Assembly (NCBI RefSeq): GCF_001182785.1
Contig: NZ_CP012101.1
Location: forward strand, 273,580-337,579
Direction: 5' to 3'
DNA: 64,000 nucleotides
Source: Bacillus thuringiensis
GTDB taxonomy: Bacteria > Bacillota > Bacilli > Bacillales > Bacillaceae_G
Under the pieces are notes generated by a model, which did no database searches, was not told where the DNA came from, and saw nothing but the letters and a program-made list of their open reading frames with translations. Positions within the stretch are counted from its first letter, which is position 1. Each line of letters begins with the position of its first letter. The translations under genes were made by a program, and so were the position numbers. Shown here piece after piece: positions 52,627-62,800 of this stretch.

Positions 52627-54666
52627 TTAATTTGTAAATAGATTATCCACCACTGCTTGTGCGGTTTCTAAATTTTGTTCCTCAGTATAATCTAATACCG
52701 ATTGAGTTATCGGAATAAATTCAATTCTGTCAATAATTAATTGATCATTTGAAGACGGATTTAGTTGTCGAATATTTATAGTTACTATTGTATTTTGAGG
52801 TGAATTCATTGTAATAATTTGATTATACTCTTTATATTTAAACTCCTCGTATTTTAAATCTGTTGGTATTATATTATTAGTTCTTGAAAATGTACGTTCT
52901 GTACCAAATGTTATACCTATTGGATTCCCACCCTGTAATGTATATGATAGACTCACTGTAAATGCATTATTTGCAGCATAACGCATGCGTATACCATAAC
53001 GTCTGGAAGTTTCAGTAAAGCTACCTGTTTTACATTGGATTTGCATTGTACCGGCTTGAGTACCATTGTTTAGAAGAGCAACTAAATCTCCTCCTGTATG
53101 CCCCGGACCTTTAATTACTCTAGCTGGTGCATTTAATAAACTAGATTTTACAGCTGGAACTTGTGTGACATTATCTGTGAGTATTTGATTATTAGGGTTA
53201 ACACCTTTATGTGTCCAAGCAAATGAAACCCTTGCCTGGTGACCTCCTATAATATCAGTTTTTATATAACTTAAAATATTATTATAATCTTGTACAGTTG
53301 GTTGATTAGGTGGTCTGTTCGCATCTGATGAGAATCCAAAAAATGTGGTTCTTAAATTAGCAGGAACTGGCGTTATATTTGAATTATAAGATGCATTAGT
53401 GCCATCAATTTTGTAGAAATCCATTTTTGTAACTTGATTAGGGACTGCTGTAGTATCTGTGATAGAAGTTCTATAAACATTAGAATTAAGCGGAATTTGA
53501 TGAGTAAGTACTGTGCCAAAAGTAGGACTTCCATAAATTCCACTATCTTCTATTTCAGAAGAATTTGTATATGAAAAACCAATTCTATTAGCAGATAAGT
53601 ATCTTGTATCTGGGTACATATTATAATTAAAGGTCCAGAAATCTAATCTCTTTGGCCAAGTGAATAAATGAGGACCTCTTGTAAGTGATTCCTCCATTGC
53701 TTCTACTGTTTTACTAGGAGAAGATTCTGTTAGTGCTGTATAAATTTCTCTTGTAAGTTCTGTATTTGATAGTTTTTTTACATTTTTTTCATCTGCAGGA
53801 TATCTATGCGTATCATAACTTGGAAATAATGCAATTAAATCTAGTACTGTCAAAGTCATATCCCTACGATATTGATTGAAAGCTACCCAACCTTTTGATT
53901 TTTGTGCATTTAAATTTAAATTGTACGTTTTTATACAATGAGCCGTATAATCTGTTGTAAATTTCACTTGTTCATTATGATAAGCTTGCAGAGTCTTTGA
54001 ATCAAAACCTAATTTCTCCCCATAAATTGATATATCGCGCAATAGTAGTAAGTGCAGACTCGCGGCATTTGCGTATGAAGGTAGTAATATGGATTCATAA
54101 CCCTGTATCGTGAAATCACTAATAATTTTTGTCGTAAATAGAAGGTGAAGAGTACTCATCTGTGCTCGTATTTCATCAGCAAGGCCGGCATACGGCTTTA
54201 CAGGCGATTTCCATTGCTCAAGAAATCTGTTATATACACCTAAAGCTGCGTAGAGTGACATTACATTAGCAGTTGCTTGCCCTATTACTCTATCAACGTC
54301 TCTATTATCTATTAGATTTGCTGTATGTCTTATCAATCCTGCCCAAACTCTTGTATCTGCCTCTTGTCCTGCAATTTTTGGCCAATACGTATCCGCCAAG
54401 GAACTTAAAATGTCTCCAACTACAGGGACAAATCCAAGAAGTTTTGAAATCGCAGCCCCAACAATAGAAACCATTTGTTCATCAGTTAAAAACAATCCTT
54501 CCGCATTTCCTTCACACATAGCTAACCAATCTTTATAGTTCGTATTTTTCATTGAACCTTGTCGATTATTTGCTAGTGGGTACCTTGGATAACTATTCGT
54601 CATGTTAGAATAGCTTGGTGAAGCATCCAATATCTCATATTCATTTGTATTTTGATATGAATTCAT
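52627..54666 (-). CDS. cry: Three-domain Cry toxin, short form (locus 2)
   Basis: 679 aa from ATG54666 (MNSYQNTNEYEILDASPSYS, AAGGAG upstream). Domain I with LPSYANAASLHLLLLRDISI and LDLIALFPSYD, domain II, domain III with VTQVPAVKSSLL, GPGHTGGDLVALL and LIIDRIEFIPIT. It keeps the full ending DYTEEQNLETAQAVVDNLFT, the point where long Cry proteins pass into the protoxin half. The last ~170 residues are close to those of the locus 1 toxin (KCKTGSF, RRYGIRMRYAAN, IIPTDLKYEEFKYKEY), while domains I-II differ strongly. This indicates domain III exchange. I recall Cry39/Cry19-type proteins as similar, without proof here. Confidence 0.93.
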   Translation of the reverse strand: MNSYQNTNEYEILDASPSYSNMTNSYPRYPLANNRQGSMKNTNYKDWLAMCEGNAEGLFLTDEQMVSIVGAAISKLLGFVPVVGDILSSLADTYWPKIAGQEADTRVWAGLIRHTANLIDNRDVDRVIGQATANVMSLYAALGVYNRFLEQWKSPVKPYAGLADEIRAQMSTLHLLFTTKIISDFTIQGYESILLPSYANAASLHLLLLRDISIYGEKLGFDSKTLQAYHNEQVKFTTDYTAHCIKTYNLNLNAQKSKGWVAFNQYRRDMTLTVLDLIALFPSYDTHRYPADEKNVKKLSNTELTREIYTALTESSPSKTVEAMEESLTRGPHLFTWPKRLDFWTFNYNMYPDTRYLSANRIGFSYTNSSEIEDSGIYGSPTFGTVLTHQIPLNSNVYRTSITDTTAVPNQVTKMDFYKIDGTNASYNSNITPVPANLRTTFFGFSSDANRPPNQPTVQDYNNILSYIKTDIIGGHQARVSFAWTHKGVNPNNQILTDNVTQVPAVKSSLLNAPARVIKGPGHTGGDLVALLNNGTQAGTMQIQCKTGSFTETSRRYGIRMRYAANNAFTVSLSYTLQGGNPIGITFGTERTFSRTNNIIPTDLKYEEFKYKEYNQIITMNSPQNTIVTINIRQLNPSSNDQLIIDRIEFIPITQSVLDYTEEQNLETAQAVVDNLFTN

Positions 54667-54790
54667 CTTTTTCACTCCTTATATGGTCCTTATTCTTAAG
54701 ACACCTAACAAGTATATGCCAGGTGTCTTGTTATATATTCGTAATGCCTATATGTATTCCTGTAACAATGTTTCACCAAATATCCCCATT
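54667..54790 (-). promoter_or_regulatory. Conserved cry upstream/leader region (locus 2)
   Basis: Shares CATTACGAATATATAA, GCATATACTTGTTAGGTGTC and TTAAGAATAAGG with locus 1. The leader hairpin GACACCT/AGGTGTC (54700-54706, 54721-54727) is perfect here. An IS6 end begins 21 bp upstream (54812), so the promoter is close to an IS. Confidence 0.45.
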
Positions 54791-54811
54791 ATATTTAGTG
54801 AGGTATTGATT

Positions 54812-55621
54812 GGTTCTGTTGCAAAGTTTGAAAAAAGTATAAAAAGGTTGGTAAGTCAGGATCAATGTTTAGGAAGTAGCTAGTAATTGTTGAAGTTCAT
54901 TGTACGTTGAAAAGGCGGAGTCTGTTTGAAGACTTCGCCTCTGTTTATATAAAGCATGAATGGTTTCGATGCCTTTGATTGTACGTGAAGCATGATGAAG
55001 ATTTTGAAATCTTGCAGATTTAACAAAACGTCGCTTGATATGTCTATGGTCCTGTTCGATGAGATTATTCAAATATTTAATGGTGCAATGTTTTGTATGC
55101 ACATAAAAATCGTTCTTTTTCAATTTTTTGAGCGCACAAAGTAGGGCAGGAGCCTTGTCTGTTGTGAGAACCATCGGTTCTCCAAAATCTTTCACTAATC
55201 TTTTCATAAACATATAAGCAGCTTGATGATCCCTTGTTTTACGAAGTTGAATATCCAAGGTGTACCCTTCTCGATCAATCGCACGATAAAGATAACAGCA
55301 TTCTCCTTTGACTTTTATATAGGTCTCATCCAATTTCCAAGATAGTTGTACGCTTTTATTTTTCTTCTTCCACATTTGATAGATTAGGTGACCATATTCA
55401 TGAACCCAGCGCATAATAGTTGTTGGATGAACGGAAACACCACGTTCGTTCAAAATTTCAGAGACATCACGATAGCTTAAAGAAAAACGACAATAGTAGC
55501 CGACGGCTACCAAAATAATATCCTTTTTGAATTGTTTCCCTTTAAAATATCCCATGCATCTTGCTCCCCGAATCATTTTTTCTACAGTTTAGCTTAGCTC
55601 AAAAAACTTTGCAGCAGAACC
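54812..55621 (-). mobile_element. IS6-family element (copy 2), 810 bp
   Basis: Ends GGTTCTGTTGCAAAGTTT (54812-54829) and AAACTTTGCAGCAGAACC (55604-55621). Same length as 27423-28232 and about 90% similar. No 8-bp target duplication seen. Confidence 0.9.
54869..55555 (-). CDS. IS6-family DDE transposase
   Basis: 228 aa from ATG55555 (MGYFKGKQFKKDIILVAVGY; the longer frame to 55576 lacks a ribosome site). HTH SYRDVSEILNERGVSVHPTT, DDE in KLDETYIKVKGECCYLYRAI, LTTDKAPALLCALKK and NNLIEQDHRHIKRRFVKSA. Intact. Confidence 0.94.
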   Translation of the reverse strand: MGYFKGKQFKKDIILVAVGYYCRFSLSYRDVSEILNERGVSVHPTTIMRWVHEYGHLIYQMWKKKNKSVQLSWKLDETYIKVKGECCYLYRAIDREGYTLDIQLRKTRDHQAAYMFMKRLVKDFGEPMVLTTDKAPALLCALKKLKKNDFYVHTKHCTIKYLNNLIEQDHRHIKRRFVKSARFQNLHHASRTIKGIETIHALYKQRRSLQTDSAFSTYNELQQLLATS

Positions 55622-55863
55622 TAAAACACCTATTTTCCCGTGAAAAATTCAAAAAAAGACTGCTCAGATTGATTTTTAAAGAAAGAAGACGAGCAAGAGA
55701 ATGCATTGCTATATACCTGTTTAAGTGGAAACATATATATATAATTTCACGTATCGTAATGTTTAATAACTAATAATCACAAACCATTTTCAAGGGTTGC
55801 GTCCGCTCTTCCGTATCCGCTACAATAGAGATAGAATACACACAAAGAAAGGTGACTCACTCT

Positions 55864-56793
55864 ATGAATCAACCTTTAGTAAATTTACGAGTCGATTTTG
55901 CTTTCAAGCAATTATTTGGTGTACAAGGACAAGAGGAATTACTGATTTCTTTTTTAAATGCAATCTTGCATGAATCCTTATCTACACCAATTGTGTCTTT
56001 AAAAATTGAAGACCCACATTTGCATAAAGAATATGAAGAAGATAAATTATCCATACTAGATATATTAGCTACACTTCAAGATGAAACCAAGGTGAACGTG
56101 GAAATCCAGTTGCGAAATACACAAGAGATAGTAAAACGTTCCCTGTATTATTGGAGTAAATTGTATACATCTCAATTAGAGCAAGGGATGCCCTATCGTT
56201 CTTTACGGAAAACGATTGCGATTAATCTATTAGATTTTGATCTCTTTCCTCAATATGATGACATGCATACAGTCGGACAATTTTGGAGTCAACAACACAA
56301 GGAAGTGTTACTCGAAGATTTGGAAATCCATTTCATTGAAATTCCGAAATTGCTACAGCAATGGAGAGAAGAAAAAATTAATCCGTGGGAAAATGAATTC
56401 GCTCGTTGGTTACTTTTACTACCAGCGCATGAAGATGAACATTTAACCCACACGTTGGAGGATATAGCCATGAAACAAGATCCAATGTTACAGAAGGCAA
56501 TCCACAAATGGGAAAATATGAGTCAGAGTAGCTCTTTCCGTCTCGCATATGAAGCACGTGAAAAAGTGTTATTTGATGAACAAGCTAAATTAGCACATGC
56601 ACGTGAGGTTGGTATAGAAGAAGGTATGGAAAAAGGAAAACAAGTAGGGAAAGAAGAAGGGCTTCAAGAGGGTATAGAAAAAGGGAAAATCCAACTTATC
56701 CGAGGTATGCATAAAAATGGCATGGATATCGAAGATATTGCGAAGTTTACGAATATGGAACTGTCGGAAATACGCCATATTTTAGACAAGTAA
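55864..56793 (+). CDS. Rpn/PD-(D/E)XK nuclease-family protein
   Basis: 309 aa from ATG55864; AAAGGTG just upstream makes the GTG55852 frame start unlikely. N-terminal DFAFKQLFGVQGQEELLISF, then ILDILATLQDETKVNVEIQL, the D...ExQ nuclease core, and RSLYYWSKLYTSQLEQGMPY. The C-terminal ~60 residues are a Glu/Gly/Lys-rich repeat (GIEEGMEKGKQVGKEEGLQE) before a small HTH-like end. This is typical of Rpn proteins, which cleave DNA and promote RecA-independent recombination in E. coli. These proteins are common on Bacillus plasmids. Monocistronic, with a terminator at ~56950. Confidence 0.9.
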   Translation: MNQPLVNLRVDFAFKQLFGVQGQEELLISFLNAILHESLSTPIVSLKIEDPHLHKEYEEDKLSILDILATLQDETKVNVEIQLRNTQEIVKRSLYYWSKLYTSQLEQGMPYRSLRKTIAINLLDFDLFPQYDDMHTVGQFWSQQHKEVLLEDLEIHFIEIPKLLQQWREEKINPWENEFARWLLLLPAHEDEHLTHTLEDIAMKQDPMLQKAIHKWENMSQSSSFRLAYEAREKVLFDEQAKLAHAREVGIEEGMEKGKQVGKEEGLQEGIEKGKIQLIRGMHKNGMDIEDIAKFTNMELSEIRHILDK

Positions 56794-56949
56794 AGTGTAC
56801 CGTACACTTTTTAACAAGGTTAGATGATTCTTTAGGGCCATCTGAACCTGAAGAACTAATATCGAAAAATAAAACGAGTATTCAGAAAACATAGACCGAA
56901 TGAATCCAGTTATGTTATAATTAGCGTAACCGATATACTGTACTACCTT

Positions 56950-56987
56950 TTGCTCCCTGATTTGTATAACAAGTCAGGGAGCTTTTC
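56950..56987. terminator. Terminator after the Rpn gene
   Basis: GCTCCCTGA (56952-56960) pairs with TCAGGGAGC (56974-56982), then TTTT. The preceding ~160 bp hold no gene, nor does 56988-57170. Confidence 0.75.
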
Positions 56988-57170
56988 GTATGCTTCATGT
57001 TCTACGATTCTGTTTTCAGCAGATTCTCATATAAAAGTAATATATTGAAAGTACTGGGGTTTTCGGTATGTAACGACTATTATTTCTCCATCACAAAAGA
57101 TTCAATTGTTACATTTTTAAAGATAAACTTATATTATTTTAGTATGTCATAAAAAGTGATTCTTTTCAAA

Positions 57171-58133
57171 TTATTCTCCATGTGAATATTGATTTGCATA
57201 TTCTACATAACGCTTTACTGTTAGATGAGAAAGGAATCCTGTTCTTTTTATGACTTCCTCTGTAGACATATTTCTTTCTAGACAGCTTAGAATATAGGTA
57301 TTCCGTAAGTGCTGTGCTGAAATTCCTTTTCTCAGTTGCGCTCTGGCTACTTCTAATCGAATCATCTTTTGTACAGCAATGGCTGTTAGTGTTTTCAGAG
57401 CATCATTGTCATACACCCAACGAAATGTCCCTCGTTTAAAATCAAATGCAACCAATAACGGATCTGTACTGTGATATCTAGGACGAACTGGTTCAGGTAT
57501 CGTTTTATAGTACGTAAATAAACGTATTTTATCCTCTTCCTTTAACATGATCCTTCTCTCTGTCCCTTTGTTATGTAAAACAGTAATCATGTTCTTTCCA
57601 AAGTGCACCTGTTGCATCTGTAACGATACGAGTTCTTGTAGTGTGATCCCATAATCCAAAAGAAGTGATAGGATGGATACATTTCGATCTATGAGAAGCG
57701 GTCGAACGGAAAGTTGTTCTTCTGACAATCCTTCAGAAGAAGAAAGAATGTTTTTCAGCTTTTTCTCTTCTTCCTTCGTAATAAAGTCCTCCTTGCGTAG
57801 GGCCCGATTCGGTGGAGTGATTCCTTGCATTTCTACAATAGGACTTGCAATATCCAAGAACTGATACAATTTCTTTAACATGACTGCAATGCGATGAATG
57901 GTCCTCTCTCCATACTTTCGTTTGTATGTGAGTTCTTGAAAATAGGCTTCAAAATCCTCTTTATCTATCTTGTTCCATAAGTTCTTTTCTTGAAAACGAT
58001 TCGAGGTTTGCAGCCATCTTCCAAAGTCCTCAATATCATAGACATATCGTTTAATTGTGGATGCTTTTCTTCCACGACTAGCTAAAAAGAAAGAAAAATT
58101 TTGTAAGGTATCCTCAAATTCTTTTCTATTCAT
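57171..58133 (-). CDS. Tyrosine recombinase with altered first catalytic box
   Basis: 320 aa, intact frame. SAM-like core-binding domain ~5-100 (FEDTLQNFSFFLASRGRKAS, RTIHRIAVMLKKLYQFLDI), catalytic domain after ~130. HLR box His275-Leu-Arg277 (SAQHLRNTYILSCL), His303, Tyr309 (TVKRYVEYANQ). The position of the first catalytic Arg reads LLDYGITLQELVSL, with Thr where GLRxxEL is expected. It therefore either uses another Arg or is inactive. A 69-aa coiled-coil gene lies 32 bases upstream, probably one operon. The same pair seems to have existed near 27 kb. Confidence 0.8.
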   Translation of the reverse strand: MNRKEFEDTLQNFSFFLASRGRKASTIKRYVYDIEDFGRWLQTSNRFQEKNLWNKIDKEDFEAYFQELTYKRKYGERTIHRIAVMLKKLYQFLDIASPIVEMQGITPPNRALRKEDFITKEEEKKLKNILSSSEGLSEEQLSVRPLLIDRNVSILSLLLDYGITLQELVSLQMQQVHFGKNMITVLHNKGTERRIMLKEEDKIRLFTYYKTIPEPVRPRYHSTDPLLVAFDFKRGTFRWVYDNDALKTLTAIAVQKMIRLEVARAQLRKGISAQHLRNTYILSCLERNMSTEEVIKRTGFLSHLTVKRYVEYANQYSHGE

Positions 58134-58165
58134 GTACCTATCACCTCACTTTTTCTGTACAATTT

Positions 58166-58375
58166 TCATTTCAGCTTAGCTGGGTATTTCCAATCTCGCT
58201 TATTTTGTTTATCAGGTTTTGTTTTTGGCTTCTTTCGCTCTATTTTGTTCTTCACCTGATTTTGATGTTCTAATGTATCTAACTTTGTTTGCATTTTCTC
58301 CATCTGTTCTTTTACTTCTTTAAGTTCCAACTTGATTTCTGATAACAACCTTAAAATTGCATCACCTTTATTCAT
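58166..58375 (-). CDS. Small coiled-coil protein, partner of the recombinase
   Basis: 69 aa from ATG58375 (AAGGAAGG upstream). Heptads in ILRLLSEIKLELKEVKEQME, KMQTKLDTLEHQ, then a Lys-rich tail (ERKKPKTKPDKQNKRDWKYP). Related in plan to 27057-27272. It could bridge recombinase subunits or bind DNA; unproven. Confidence 0.7.
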   Translation of the reverse strand: MNKGDAILRLLSEIKLELKEVKEQMEKMQTKLDTLEHQNQVKNKIERKKPKTKPDKQNKRDWKYPAKLK

Positions 58376-58774
58376 AAAAATAACCTTCCTTTGTAGGATA
58401 AATATTTTCTCAATGTAAATAAGATTTAATTTTCAGTATTTTCAGGTATAATAAAGAAGAATAACTTTCATTATTTCCTTCTCAAAGGACGGACTATGCC
58501 AATAGAACCGTTCTTTTTTTTATGTTGATCCTTTTTATTATCTAGAAATTCATTATACTATGAATTTGAGTGACTTTCATTTCATCTTTTATCTATGGGC
58601 AGATTATTTCAATAGTCTGATCCTTTTTATTCGTAAAGGTACACTTTTACAGACGTATAGAAACATAGGGAAAACCATATCCATAAAAGTTGTATTTCTA
58701 TTTTACAGATGTCTTTATTTTTTATATACCTTTACAGATATAAATAAGCTATAATTGTGTTCGAGGTGAAAGAA
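58376..58774. other. Divergent intergenic region, possible resolvase sites
   Basis: No supported gene (the 64-codon frame at 58560 has no ribosome site). Repeated TTTACAGA motifs at about 58647, 58704 and 58731 could be binding sites of the resolvase downstream. Confidence 0.35.
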
Positions 58775-59409
58775 TTGCAATATAAAAAGTTTGGATATGT
58801 ACGGGTTTCCAGTAAAGACCAAAACGAAGAACGTCAGATTGAGAATATGAAGCATCTAGGAATAGAGATATTTTTATTGATAAACAATCTGGAAACAATA
58901 TGAAAAGAGAAAATTATCAAATGTTAAAACGATTAGCTAGAACAGGGGATACAATTGTTTTTGATTCTTTAACGAGGCTAGGGCGTAGTATGAATGATGT
59001 ACTTGAAGAATTTCGTTATTTTGAAACACAGCGTATTAATCTCCAGTTTATTAAGGAACCATTTATTAATGTAAACTATAATGGCAAAAGTACAAATGAT
59101 TTCATTCAACAGGCTGTACAAAAAGCAACTCTTACCATTCTTTCTGCCTTTGCAGAAAAAGAAAGGAATGATATCAAACAACGACAAGCAGAAGGGATTG
59201 CATTAGCAAGGAAGCAAGGAAAACCTTTAGGTAGACCACCGGTACAAATTACAGATCAATTTATTGAGGCATATGAGGCATGGCAATCTGGAAATATTAC
59301 AGCGGTCGGAGCGATGAGAAAATATGATATAAAGCGTTCTTCTTTTTACAAGTTAGTAAAAGAGTACGAAGCGCACGAAAAAACAAAATGTATGGTGAAA
59401 AATGAATAG
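58775..59409 (+). pseudogene. Serine recombinase (resolvase), frameshifted
   Basis: TTG58775 with GAGGTGAAAG upstream: LQYKKFGYVRVSSKDQNEER with the nucleophile Ser, QIENMKHLGIE, then one missing base near 58869. It continues DIFIDKQSGNNMKRENYQML, DSLTRLGRSMNDVLEEFRYF, SAFAEKERNDIKQRQAEGIA, GRPPVQITDQF and a C-terminal HTH (RKYDIKRSSFYKLVKEYEAH) to 59409. The part from 58900 could be expressed alone but lacks the active Ser. Confidence 0.88.
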
Positions 59410-59630
59410 TTTTGAGAAAGGATAAAATTGAGTTTCTTCCTATTTTTATAAGAAGTACATTTGGTATTTTAGCGTCATACGCCGTGCCTTGCAAAATTTG
59501 GAGAAGGCGTAATACCTGTTAAGGGGATTCCCTTGATAGGTCGGGGTTGCTATTACACATATTAAACAGGGTACATCCATGCCGCAATGTTTAAACAAGC
59601 GTTTGATTCGTCATTATTTGCACAAAAACA
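59410..59630. other. Non-coding stretch, nothing recognised
   Basis: No supported ORF. A moderately palindromic GTATTTTAGCG...GGCGTAATACC segment at 59462-59518 is present. Confidence 0.3.
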
Positions 59631-59660
59631 GAAGGATTCGCTATAAATAGCGAATCCTTC
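59631..59660. terminator. Strong bidirectional terminator
   Basis: GAAGGATTCGCTAT (59631-59644) and ATAGCGAATCCTTC (59647-59660) form a perfect 14-bp stem. Confidence 0.8.
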
Positions 59661-59674
59661 TAATTGAATGCACC

Positions 59675-59745
59675 TTTAATTGTTAGGCTTTGTCTAGGAA
59701 TTTGTCGTCTTTTTTATATTTTAATACTTTTGCACCAGGACTAAA
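59675..59745. repeat. Scraps of IS3-type and IS240-type ends
   Basis: TGCACCTTTAATTGTTAGGC (from ~59669) resembles the IS3 end at 25691. TTTTGCACCAGGAC (59728-59741) resembles the IS240 end at 43421. Both lie just upstream of the fourth cry gene, suggesting past insertions there. Confidence 0.45.
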
Positions 59746-59749
59746 ATAA

Positions 59750-59870
59750 TGGTTTTATTTGTAGAAATATTTCTACAGGAATACATAGGGGCATAACGAA
59801 CATGTAAATAGACATCTGGAATACACTTACTAAGTATCTTAAAAAAGAAAATACATGAGGAGTGAAAAAA
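59750..59870 (+). promoter_or_regulatory. Cry upstream/leader region (gene 4)
   Basis: TACAGGAATACATAGGGGCA is shared with locus 1 (29955-29974), and the later leader is related but degenerate (GGAATACACTTACTAAG). The 7-bp leader hairpin of loci 1 and 2 is not conserved. AGGAGTG ribosome site before ATG59871 is conserved. Confidence 0.45.
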
Positions 59871-62800
59871 ATGAATTCATATGAAAATAAAAATGAATAT
59901 GAAATATTGGATGCTTCACAAAACAACTCTAATATGTCTAATCGTTATCAACGGTACCCACTAGCACATAATCCACAAACTTCTATACAAACTACGAATT
60001 ATAAGGATTGGCTGAAAATGTGTCAAAATCCTCATCAAAATCCCTTAGACATGGAAGGGTATGATAGTAATTCAGTCGTTGTGGTAAGTACAGGTTTGAT
60101 TGTTGTTGGTACTTTAATTAGTATTTTGAGTGCGGGATTGGGATCTATACCTATAATTTATGGTACTTTATTGCCTGTTCTATGGAACGATCCAAACAAT
60201 CCGCAAAAAACTTGGCATGAATTTATGAGTCATGGTGAAACACTTTTGAACCAAACAATATCAACAGTTGAGAGGAATAGAGCAGCAGCCTATTTGGAGG
60301 GATACACAACAGCAGTAAAAAAATGTGAAGAAGCATTAAATGTGTGGCTCAAAACTCCAAATCAAGCTAATGCACGAACAGTAGCAGATTTATACAAGGA
60401 CACTGATTTTTTATTTTTTACAACTTTGCCCCACCTTAAACTTCGTGGCTATGAGACATTACTTCTGAGTTCTTATACACAAGCTGCAAATATGCATTTA
60501 ATATTATTAAAGCAAGCTTCAAAATACGCTGATCAATGGAATGCTCAACTTTCTGTCTATGTTCAGAAAACAGCAAACGATTATTATACTGATTTAGTAA
60601 AACTGATAGGAGAATATACAGATTATTGTATTGCAACTTACAGATTAGGCTTAACTACAATTAAATCTAGAGCTACTTCATGGAACATATACAATATGTA
60701 TCGTAGAGAGATGACTATTTTGGTGTTAGATCTCGTAGCTCTTTTCCCTGCACATGATATTAAAAAATATCCTAGTGGGACTAAAGTAGAGCTTACTAGA
60801 GAAATTTATACTGATGCACTTGGTGCTGTAGCGCTTCCACAAAACATTGATGCTATAGAGCAATTGGCGACCCGTGCGCCTAATTTATTTAGTTGGTTAA
60901 AGGGCTTTAAATTTATTACGACTCAGTCAACAAATAGGTATTATTTATCAGGTATTGCGAATCAATATAGCTTTACCAATTCTAATGGAGAGATATGGGG
61001 ACCTATTTCTGGGAATCCTACTGGCGTATCGTCTGATTTAACCATAGATAATAATTTTTCTATTTACAAACTTTCAATATTACGTGGTTATCAACTCTCA
61101 CCAGATTTTTCATTTCATAATCCAGTTCACCAAATTGATTTTTCTACAACGAATAACCAACAGGGACGAGTTCAGTCATATAAATCAGGCGGACCTACTC
61201 CTGTTAATCCGGAGACGACAGCTATTCATTTACCGATAGATTCAAAATGTACACAAAACTGTAATCCTACATTTAATAATTACAGTCATATATTATCTTA
61301 CGCAAAAACTTTCACATCAAATTTAACCATTGGTACCACATCAAATATCACTTCGTTTGGTTGGACGCATAATAGTGTGGATCGTGAAAATACAATTGAT
61401 TTAAATAATATTACACAGATTCCAGCTGTAAAGGCCAGTCAAGTTTATCCAGAAAACTCTGTAATTAAAGGTCCTGGTCATACAGGTGGAAATCTGGTTA
61501 GAATTGATAGTAGTGGTTATATGTCAATTGTTTGTAAATTCCCACTACAAGTAAAGGGATATCGTGTTCGTATTAGATATGCAGCAAATAATAGAGCTGA
61601 ACTTTATATATCGTCAGCTGGAAATAGTCCAAGTAAAAATGTTGATCTAGACCCTACATTTTCAGGTACTAACTATGAAAGCTTAAATTATACAAATTTT
61701 AAAGATAAAGAAACTGAGTTTATAATAACAGAAGGACAGCTCGTTAAACAATCAATAATATTCTCAACCAATGGAAATGTTCTCCTGGATAAGATTGAAT
61801 TTATTCCACTGGGAACGACAACCTATGAGTATGAAGAGAAGCAGAATCTAGAAAAAGCGCGAAAAGCGTTGAACGCTTTGTTTACGGATGGCACGAATGG
61901 CTATCTACAAATGGATACCACTGATTATGATATCAATCAAACTGCAAACTTAATAGAATGTGTATCAGATGAATTGTATGCAAAAGAAAAGATAGTTTTA
62001 TTAGATGAAGTCAAATATGCGAAGCGGCTTAGCATATCACGTAACCTACTTTCGAAAGATTATTTAGAATTTTCAGATGTATTTGAAGAAAACGGATGGA
62101 CGACAAGTGATAATATTTCAATCCAGGCGGATAATCCTATTTTTAAGGGGAATTATTTAAAAATGTTTGGGGCAAGAGATATTGATGGAACCCTATTTCC
62201 AACTTATCTCTATCAAAAAATAGAGGAGTCCAAGTTAAAACCCTATACACGTTATCGAGTAAGAGGGTTTGTGGGAAGTAGTAAAGATCTAAAATTAGTG
62301 GTAACACGCTATGAGAAAGAAATTGATGCCATTATGAATGTTCCAAATGATTTGGCACATATGCAGCTTAACCCTTCATGTGGAGATTATCGCTGTGAAT
62401 CATCGTCCCAGTTTTTGGTGAACCAAGTGCATCCTACACCAACAGCTGGATATGCTCTTGATATGTATGCATGCCCGTTAAGTTCAGATAAAAAACATGT
62501 TATGTGTCACGATCGTCATCCATTTGATTTTCATATTGACACCGGAGAAGTAGGTACAAATACAAACGTAGGTATTGATGTTTTATTTAAAATTTCTAAT
62601 CCAGATGGATACGCTACAGTAGGGAATCTAGAAGTCATTGAAGAAGGACCACTAACAGGCGACGCATTGGCACATGTGAAACATAAGGAAAAGAAATGGA
62701 AGCAACACATGGAGAAAAAACGTTGGAAAACACAACAAGCCTACGATCCTGCAAAACAGGCTGTAGATGCATTATTTACAAATGAACAAGAGTTACACTA

